Assembly: GCA_030848705.1 (NCBI GenBank)
Contig: JAUIZM010000012.1
Coordinates: 6,946,679-7,010,678, forward strand
Reading direction: 5' to 3'
Source: Heracleum sosnowskyi
Taxonomy: Eukaryota > Streptophyta > Magnoliopsida > Apiales > Apiaceae
DNA length: 64,000 nt
Position 1 is the first letter of the stretch. Each line of letters opens with the position of its first letter. The translations under genes and the position numbers were made by a program. The notes under the pieces are model-generated. The model had not been told where the DNA came from. It did no database searches and saw only the letters and a program-made list of their open reading frames with translations. Shown here piece by piece: positions 56,837 through 64,000 of this stretch.

Positions 56837-57794
56837 TGTTGTGAGAGAAATTTGGTACAACACAATTGAGAGAATCTCGCTGGAATATTCGTCAAGGGCG
56901 TCCTTGGTTATCGGACAGAGCTGTAGGTTAGTAGCTAAAGACCTGTAGCTCGTATCTGGTTACAGAACAGAAGAAGTATGTTCCCGGGGGCTGAGTTGAC
57001 AAAACCACCGGCCGAAATAAGTAATGTAAGTCCTACACCACCAGTCAATTCGCCGGAATGTGTATCACTAAGGGTACGCGAGCCTTATGCGTGTTGATAG
57101 TGAAAATCCGAATCCTTTAGTCAAGTGCCTACATATCCTATTTATAGGAATCAAGCCCCATGTAGTTCTATTAGGTTTATACTTCTCAATCCTTGCGAAT
57201 TCAACCACTTTAAGATAATTCATCTTAGAGTTACAGTCGAATTATACACCTGTAGCTGAGCCTTCCAGTGTCCTAGTCCATGTCCATCACTAAGTCCTAT
57301 AAATCCTCATGTATATCCGGAACAACCAATACAAGTCCTATATTGATTGCAATTATTCCCATCAGGTACGTTTTATCCAGCCTAGAAGTCCTTTGCCAAT
57401 CATACTTCTGTATTCCTAAAGTATAGGTAGACGAGCCCTTGTCCTACTAGCACTCTGCCTTCTTAAGACCTCGACTGCCCATCACCTGTAACCAATCTCG
57501 AGGTTCAGATCACTTAAACCTCGTCATCTCTTACCAAACCCTTGATACTGTGACCATGTTATTAGTCCCTACACCTATCGTGGCACCATGAACCTGAACC
57601 ATGACACCCTGAACCTAGCTTAGCACCCTGTACCTATCAGGGTACCCTGCACCTAAACCAGGGCGTCTCAAACCCGTACCTCGGTACCCTTAACCTGCAC
57701 CTTAGTGCATACAATACTAAACCAACATATCCTTACTGGACCTTTAACAAGTATGAGCCTTAAGTTGAGCCCATGTGAGATTTAGGGCACAACA
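56837..57794 (-). repeat. LTR-D: 5' LTR of E1
   Basis: 958 bp, TATA box CTATAAATAG at 57,138-57,147. One difference from LTR-A: A for G at 57,756. Confidence 0.95.
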
Positions 57795-57964
57795 GCTAGC
57801 AATTTTGGTATACGTAATTATAAACTTGTTCTTATTAAAATCCTAAACAGTCTTATATTCTAATCAATACGAGATGTTACTGCTCAAATATTAGAAAGAC
57901 TATTCCTGGCTCGAATACAAAACACGGCAATAGTAAAAGAGAAGTCAGAAGAGCCTAAAATGTA

Positions 57965-58104
57965 CTCGTCCCTCTCATTTCTTTACAATTTTTTTACACT
58001 GTTTGACACGTGTTTTAAGACTCCTATAAAATATAGTTCTACAACTTATTTTTAAAACTTTCGTCTTTATCATTCAATGTAAAGAATTGAGAGGACGGAT
58101 GGAG
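57965..58104. mobile_element. Stowaway MITE
   Basis: 140 bp. Left CTCGTCCCTCTCATTTCTTT, right in reverse complement CTCCATCCGTCCTCTCAATT, TA at both flanks. Confidence 0.8.
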
Positions 58105-58837
58105 TACTGTATGCTAAAAATGATTAGAAATTAATAATAGGTGTTTAAATTTTGTTATTCGACGTTTTGGGCTTGCTATCTTGGGACAAGTTTAAACCTA
58201 AGGTCTTTATGCTATTGTTTGGGCTTGACTCATTTCTTTAATCTTCTTTTTCCTTTAACTAAGGACGGGCTGGACTCAAGTTTATATACTATTGTCATTT
58301 ACCCCAGCGCTAGAGAACTGATGAACTCTGGATGGGTGGCCCAAACATTACTTTATGTTTAACCTGGCCTTTCAATACCATAAGAAAAGCCCATCTCTTT
58401 GTTTTGTACTCTCTTTTTTTTTGGCTATTTTCTTTTGACAGAAAAAATATAAAATAAAACAAAATTATCAAAGGTAAGCATGAAAATATCAAGGAATTGA
58501 TTTCAAACTAGCGTTTTATCCGTGTTACGCACCAAAAACACAATCTTAAATAAATATACGGACCGACTCAATTAGGGTCTACCGCCAGTTGCTTATTTTC
58601 TATGCAAACTTGTTTATCATGACATAGCCAAAACAAGGATTGATATAAAAGAGAAGCAAGAAAGGGAATGGCAAAAGAATTTTAAAAAGTAAAGGCATAT
58701 ATACGCTTCTTATTCTCAACACATCAACTGTCATCCAAAGAACAACAGACCTACATAGAATACACAAATTTCTAAACTTCGAAAATTAACAAGAGCAGAG
58801 ACTTATTAAGACGCATTTTCTGCCCGCTTAATTAATT
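58105..58837. other. Spacer without recognised gene
   Basis: At 58,508 CTAGCGTTTTATCCGTGTTA resembles a badly decayed Helitron 3' end. No gene seen. Confidence 0.35.
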
Positions 58838-59107
58838 CTCTCTCCGTCTCAACCATTTATTTACACCTTTTTTTTGAGATGTCCTATTCAATTCTTTACC
58901 TTTATAAATTTTACAAAATTAGTAAACTTTTAATAATATTAACATCAATTGCTTCCACTACTCTTCTCTACTATCCTCATTTTATACATTAAAAATTGAT
59001 TGAACTCATCACTTAACTCACTTTTTCTACTTTTTCCGCTACTTTATTAGTTTTTCTTAACTTTCGTGCTCAACCCAAATGTAAACAAATAAGTGGGACA
59101 GAAGGAG
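58838..59107. mobile_element. Stowaway-like MITE
   Basis: Left CTCTCTCCGTCTCAACCATT and right in reverse complement CTCCTTCTGTCCCACTTATT. TA on the right flank, mutated on the left. About 270 bp, non-coding. Confidence 0.7.
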
Positions 59108-59339
59108 TACATTTTTTTAAATTGAGTTGCAAAAGAATTTGGAACCTACACCGTTTTTTATTAGTATTATGTGTATTTAATTGTCAAATTAATTTAGTCC
59201 CAAATTCTTTAAACTTATGTAAGACGATAATGTTGATATTTTATAGCTTTTGACACATGTTTTTATATTAAGTAATTGAATATTAGAAGTGGCTGTCATT
59301 AAAGCACTGGGGACACTATTAAAAAGTTTGATTCTCGCC

Positions 59340-59405
59340 CGAGAGATTAGAGAATATAAAGGACTGTTTTAAGCGGAGAGATTAGAGAATATAAAGGACT
59401 TATTT
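59340..59405. repeat. Tandem duplication, about 33 bp
   Basis: GAGAGATTAGAGAATATAAA-GGACT occurs twice in succession. Confidence 0.85.
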
Positions 59406-59466
59406 TTTAAAAATATTCTTAAAAATTTTGGATTAAGCAAGAATCAATTTAAAATATATGTGAATA

Positions 59467-59877
59467 TCTATACTATATTATTAAAGCCGAAACATTGAAA
59501 GTTTTGGTTTTCGGTTAACGGTCGGTTTTTGGTTTTCGGTCATTTATTCTATTTAATAAATAATAAAATAATATAAAAATAGTAACTAGATGATTGCCTT
59601 TTATAATTAAAATATTTTTTTCTAACAAAATCTAATCTTTTTCCAAAAATATCACGGCAATTATCTTTAAATTAAAACATATTACCTTTTATATTTGTTA
59701 TCACTAAAATCTCTGTTTTCCAAAAATATGAGGTGTAATCCTTACTTATATATTTTAAACCTATTTTAATATTATATTTAATAAATAATAAAATAATATA
59801 AAAATAATAACTAGCTTATTTCCTTTTATAATAAAAAAAAATTCTAACAAAATCTACTACTTTTCCAAAAATATCAC
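59467..59877 (+). mobile_element. Helitron-like element H6, 5' part, cut by a copia insertion
   Basis: Begins TCTATACTATATTATTAAAG after an A, the plant Helitron 5' terminus, then GCCGAAAC and two copies of the same AT-rich unit seen inverted in H1-H5 (TTTTTCCAAAAATATCAC...). It stops where the copia LTR begins. Confidence 0.65.
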
Positions 59878-61126
59878 TGAGAATCAACACCTAGAGGGGA
59901 GGGGTGAATAGGTGTTATGACTAACAATGACCGATTTTAATTATTACCAAGTTATGTGACTGAAAAAGCAAAAATCAGTCTGATTTTGCTGTCTGGCAGC
60001 TTACTGAGTTCACAGAATGTAAAGTGGCAGCTAGCTACGTTGTTCACAGCAGTATAGAAAATGTGCAGAAAATAAAGAACACACAGCAATTTTAGCCAGG
60101 TTCGACCCCTATCTCCTATAGGTCTACGTCCTGGTCCTTTACCAACACGGCAAAGGAATATATTATTGATCAAAGTGAATTACAACTACACAATACAATA
60201 ATATATCTCCCTGATCTCCCTGTTACTGTTAGCAGCTTGCTGAAACACCTTGTTCCTTGAACACAGCTCTCTAAGTACTATACTAATCCAAGTATAAACT
60301 CCTCTAGCTATCAAGTTCCTTGAACCCTTGTTTCCCAAGCTCACAAAACCAGCAACTACCAACTTACAAGTTGAACAATACAAGTATAATCAATTACAAT
60401 TGAATATATGAACTCTAATCAAAGATATAAGATGTAATATATATTAGAGCTCAAAAGTATATGAAAGATATATCAAATCAGTTTGTAAAACACTTGTGTT
60501 TTCTTTTGAATGTAGTCCAACAGCTAGAATGAAAACAGCACAAGTCTTTTTATAATGAAACAATGATTTTGAATTAATCGATCAACAACTAACGGTCTTG
60601 ACTACCAAGTCTCACGTATTGTGTTCCTTGATTAATTCAAACCAACGTTCATGAAATCAACGTTTAGAAACCAGAAGAATAGAGAGAATAAGAACGTTTT
60701 AGAAAGACGTTTTCAACTGGTTTGTAAAGCCCAATAAGATAGAAGTTGTTAAAAGATAAAACGTTTATAAACAACTTCCTATAATATAGGAATTATATAT
60801 ATATGAAAATAAATTCGAAATTATTTGAGCCCATATATATATCCACGACTTATATAACTGATAGAGTCCTTACAAATCAGTTCCTAGAAGATTTCCTATA
60901 AATTAGGACTGAAACTCTATCTGCTGGAAGTGTTGTCAGCTTGCTGCCTGCGTACAAAATTACTCTGCCAGCTTTCTGCCTGCAAAGAAAATAAATCTGC
61001 CAGCTAGCTGCTACAACATGTTTTGTTAGAAAATACACAGTATTTATCTCCTGCAAAACCATGTTAGTACAACATACTTAACCCAGCTTACTGCTATAGT
61101 GTTATCATCAAAATACCAGGGTTTCA
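59878..61126 (-). repeat. 3' LTR of a SIRE-like Ty1/copia element
   Basis: On the minus strand it runs TGAAACCCTGG... to ...TCTCA (TG...CA, about 1249 bp). It is bounded on the inside by a PPT (AAAAAGGGGGAGA) at 61,127-61,139. It contains the CACCTAGAGGGGAGGGGTGA phrase common in plant copia LTRs. The partner 5' LTR is outside the window, so TSD and age cannot be read. Confidence 0.75.
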
Positions 61127-61375
61127 ATCTCCCCCTTTTTGATGATTACACACCAATATTCAGGAGCAAAATACTCCCCCTAAAATTATGCTTCCTCTGC
61201 AAAAAGATTAGCATTCTATCCAAGCATCTAAGCATATTTTCATGGTATCACATTAAAATTTAGCATTAGCATAAATTCACATTAAAATCATGTGACCCAA
61301 TGAGTAACTAAAAAAAAAAAACTCCCCCTAAATCACACATACTATGATCCTGAATTTTCTCCCCCTTATTCATCA
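61127..61375 (-). promoter_or_regulatory. Array of four polypurine tracts
   Basis: Minus strand AAAAAGGGGGAGA (61,127), TTTTAGGGGGAGTATT (about 61,170), ATTTAGGGGGAGTTTT (about 61,320) and AATAAGGGGGAGAAAA (about 61,360). Repeated PPTs before the 3' LTR are a known SIRE/Maximus trait. Confidence 0.7.
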
Positions 61376-61520
61376 AAAAAGGTTATTCACATGTTATCAA
61401 TAATAGAAAATTCAAATACGCATAGATTATCATGCTAAGTGAGCTAATATTACCAGACAACTGTAAGCAGCTTGCTGTCTAGACATTGCACATGCCAATT
61501 TCCCTCTATACTTGCGAACA

Positions 61521-62363
61521 TCAACATCTATCAAATTGATTGAGTTCTTCTTGCATTGCCATGATCCAATTCTCATCTTGAAGTGCTTCTTTAACATTCT
61601 TTGGTTCCTCTTGAGCTAGAAAGGCCGCAAATGCACAAAAGTTGGTTTGACCCTTCCTTGTCTTGATTCCTTCTGATTTATCACCAATGATCAACTCTGG
61701 AGGATGGTTCTTCACTGTTCTTGTTGATTTTGGCAAAGAATGTTGAGCTATGACTTCCTCATGTACTCGAATTCGCTTGGATGGAGGAGAAACTTCACCA
61801 CCTTCATATATAGGCATCTTTTCTTGTGATCTTTGACCTCTTGGACCTTCCAAGGTGAGCTTTGACAACTTAGCAATAGTTTCATTTACTGGAGAAGAGG
61901 TTTCAGTTTGCTTTTCAGCTGCTGTAGTTGTCTCAGGCTGGTTGGCAGCTTGCTGCGATACAGTATTTGTCACTGGCAGCTGGCTGTCATCACCTGCACC
62001 TGCAATATCTTCCTCATCTCTTGACAGATCAACATTAGACTCTTGAAATGAAACATCTATAGACTCTTCAACAATACGTTTAGATGTATTATACACTCTA
62101 TAAGCACGACTTGTTAAAGAATAACCCAAAAATATTGCTTCATAAGATTTAGCATCGAATTTACCATCTCTATCAATAGTTTTAAGTACAAAGCACCTGG
62201 AGCCAAAAACCTTGAAATATCCAATGTTTGGCTTCTTATTCTTCAGCAATTCATAGGGAGTTTTGTTGAGAATAGGCCTGATAAGCACTCTGTTCAGAAC
62301 GTAGCTTGCTGTGTTGACTGATTCTGCCCAGAAACTCCTTGGCAGTTTGCTCTCTTGCAGCAA
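61521..62363 (-). pseudogene. Copia integrase C-terminal part; RT and RNase H absent
   Basis: 280 codons. The first part, ESKLPRSFWAESVNTASYVL, to FKVFGSRCFVLKT and YRVYNTSKRIVEESIDVSF, is the C-terminal end of a copia integrase and the linker to RT. It ends NVKEALQDENWIMAMQEELN, exactly where RT would begin, then stops. Nothing of RT (no YVDD) or RNase H follows before the PPT array. The linker carries QQAA where the recurrent 10-bp motif falls in frame. A non-autonomous remnant. Confidence 0.85.
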
Positions 62364-62788
62364 AGTCCTTGCAGTTTCTTGAAAAGAGCTGGGTTTGTAT
62401 CAACAGTAGATAAACAGCAGCCTACTTCCTGCATCTCAAAGTCCAACATATATATATTTCCTTCCCTTCTAGCAACTAGGGGGACTTTGTTAGTGCCAAC
62501 ATTAATAGTACATTTCTCTTTATCAAAAACAACAGTATGTCCATCATCATATAACTGACTTATACTTAGCAAATTATATTTAAGACCTTGAACATATTGT
62601 ACTTTATCAATAGAAATGTTACTATTACCAATTGTTCCTTTGCCAAGTATACGGAGTGTTTTGCTATCACCAATTGTAACACTACCACCCCTTTTCATCT
62701 TGAGGCTAAGGAACTGAGATTTGTCACCACACATATGTCTTGTACATCCACTATCCAATATCCATTGATTTGCATTGACTTTGACCAC
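62294..62788 (-). pseudogene. Copia protease; integrase core deleted
   Basis: Starts at the protease: WILDSGCTRHMCGD (catalytic DSG), with GLKYNLLSISQL and FEMQE further on. After about residue 125 it changes into unrelated sequence and stops. The GAG-pre-integrase HHCC and the catalytic integrase core are missing. Its frame differs from both the gag frame and the next frame, so several deletions or shifts separate the three. Confidence 0.85.
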
Positions 62789-62820
62789 AAGACATACCTA
62801 CAAAACAAAGAACAAATATC

Positions 62821-64000
62821 TCAACGTTTTGGTACCCAAATTTTGTTGGGTCCAACATGGTTAGTTGATAAAACATAAAGAACATTCAATTCAGACTTCT
62901 TGATCCACATTTGGACCACTTTAGATGCTCGATTTCCTGTTTTCCTTGTTCTGACAGCTTGCTGCCCAGAAGCTGTCTGTCTGTTCCAGCTTGCTGGCTT
63001 AGCATTCTGACTTGGGCAATGATGTGACAAATGACCTTTCTTTCCACATTTGTAGCATATTTTCCAAGGCATAGCATAATTATATGGAATACCCTGTTTG
63101 CCTTCATATTTAAAAGCCTTGGTCTTTGATGTAGAAGCCATTCCAAGTCCTTCTTTATCCATAGGAACCTTTGTTTGTTTCATAATAGTCTTTAATACTT
63201 CCTCTCCTTGAACAAATTTTCCCATGCCTTTCTCAAGCCTTGTAACTTCAGCTTCCAATTCCTTTATCTTCTCAGCTTGTTGAGTAGCTTCAATTGAGAT
63301 GGATTCTCTGATTTTGAATGTCTCAAGACATACATCTCTTGCTTCAATTTCTGCACGCAGCTCGCTGAGTTCCTTCATCAATGTATCATTTCTTTTGAGA
63401 AGTAATTTGTTGAACCCCTCAATTTGTGTTAGCTTTCCCTTGAGATCAGAAATGAGATCTTCATGATTGCTTGATGGAGTCTTTTCAGCCATAAGATCAG
63501 AAATGATCTTTCGAAGAGAAGCATTTTTCTTTTCAAGCTCATTGTTCTCATTCTTTAATTCCATGAACTCTACAATAGATATATTACTATGTTCCTGCAT
63601 GGTTAGTGATTCCAATATAATATTTTCAGAAGATATGTTAAACTGAAATGAGTTTACCGCACTAGATTCAACATTAGAGTCCGAATGTGATACATCACTA
63701 TTTACAAGGACTTCTTCGGTGTTTCCTCGAACCATATCATCATCAATCCCAACCAATGCAATATTTAGCATATCTTCGCTTGAGTCTTCATTGGAATTAA
63801 ATTCCTCTTCACTCCAAGTGATTTGAGCCTTTGCTTTGTTTTCGTCTCTTGAGGCAGCTTGCTGCTTTGACTTGAAACATTCTTCCTCTGATTTTGTTGT
63901 AGCTTTATAATGCATTTTTAAGGTATCCCATATATCCTTTGCTGTGCTACATGAAGAAACCTTGTCAAAATCTGAATTTGAAAGACCACATATTAGTGTG
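62821..64000 (-). pseudogene. Copia gag, internally deleted, continues off the right edge
   Basis: From the window edge the minus strand reads LICGLSNSDFDKVSSCSTAK and KDIWDTLKMHYKAT, a UBN2-type gag. It then jumps to an acidic/coiled-coil region (about 63,800-63,200, LRAEIEARD, EKIKELEAEVTRLEK) and the zinc knuckle CYKCGKKGHLSHHCP (about 63,020). It ends KIWVPKR. The middle of the gag domain, normally over 100 residues after the KDIWDTL segment, is missing. The long coiled coil points to the SIRE/Maximus lineage. Confidence 0.85.

Larger units (their letters stand above)
31161..57794 (-). mobile_element. Ty3/gypsy Tat-type retrotransposon E1 (outer copy, split by E2)
   Basis: Flanked by the 5-bp duplication GCTAG (31,156-31,160 and 57,795-57,799). 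Removing the inserted E2 plus one TSD leaves 13,314 bp, against 13,315 bp for E2. Order on the minus strand: 5' LTR (56,837-57,794), primer-binding site (PBS), gag, [E2 inserted], protease-RT-RNaseH-integrase, long non-coding tail, antisense gene unit, polypurine tract (PPT), 3' LTR (31,161-32,118). Its two LTRs differ at one site that I can see. Confidence 0.95.

Overview
The window is nuclear DNA of a flowering plant, almost certainly a eudicot: spliced genes with GT-AG introns in AT-rich introns and spacers, a plastid carotenoid cleavage dioxygenase, a peroxisomal glycolate oxidase, an F-box gene, and a dense load of plant transposons (Stowaway, PIF/Harbinger, hAT, MULE, Helitron, SINE, LINE, Ty1/copia and Ty3/gypsy). 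I cannot name the species from sequence alone.

Region 1 (1-13.3 kb) is the gene-rich part. A sugar-phosphate/phosphate translocator gene (minus strand, six exons seen, 3' end outside the window) is followed by a broken F-box gene (plus strand) and a complete 12-exon glycolate oxidase gene (plus strand). The translocator and glycolate oxidase are the same pair that is adjacent in Arabidopsis (At3g14410 beside At3g14415/At3g14420), so this looks like conserved microsynteny with an F-box relic and several small DNA transposons added between them. One translocator intron uses a GC donor.

Region 2 (13.3-31.1 kb) is mostly spacer. It holds one intact gene, an intronless CCD4-type carotenoid cleavage dioxygenase on the minus strand (18,984-20,696) with a TATA box and a G-box. 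Upstream of it lie a hAT-like MITE, a 5'-truncated LINE with target-site duplication (TSD), a run of Helitron-like elements in tandem (23.5-28.2 kb), a 104-bp tRNA-derived SINE with a perfect 20-bp TSD, and foldback/duplicated AT-rich repeats.

Region 3 (31,161-57,794) is one retrotransposon inside another of the same family. The outer Ty3/gypsy (Tat-type) element E1 is flanked by the TSD GCTAG. A virtually identical sibling E2 (41,467-54,781) is inserted in its gag-protease region with the TSD ATAGT, giving four 958-bp LTRs. E2 carries an uninterrupted 2028-codon gag-pol. Both copies carry, between pol and the 3' LTR and on the opposite strand, an extra spliced transcription unit with its own CCAAT/TATA-like promoter; it encodes a protein resembling the plant Transposase_28 (PF04195) family plus a coiled-coil protein.

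Region 4 (57.8-64.0 kb) holds two Stowaway elements, a Helitron 5' end, and a SIRE-like Ty1/copia element inserted in it. The copia copy is internally deleted (parts of gag, most of integrase, all of reverse transcriptase and RNase H) and is peppered with a 10-bp motif CAGCAAGCTG/CAGCTTGCTG, present seven times exactly in about 4 kb, in both LTR and coding DNA.
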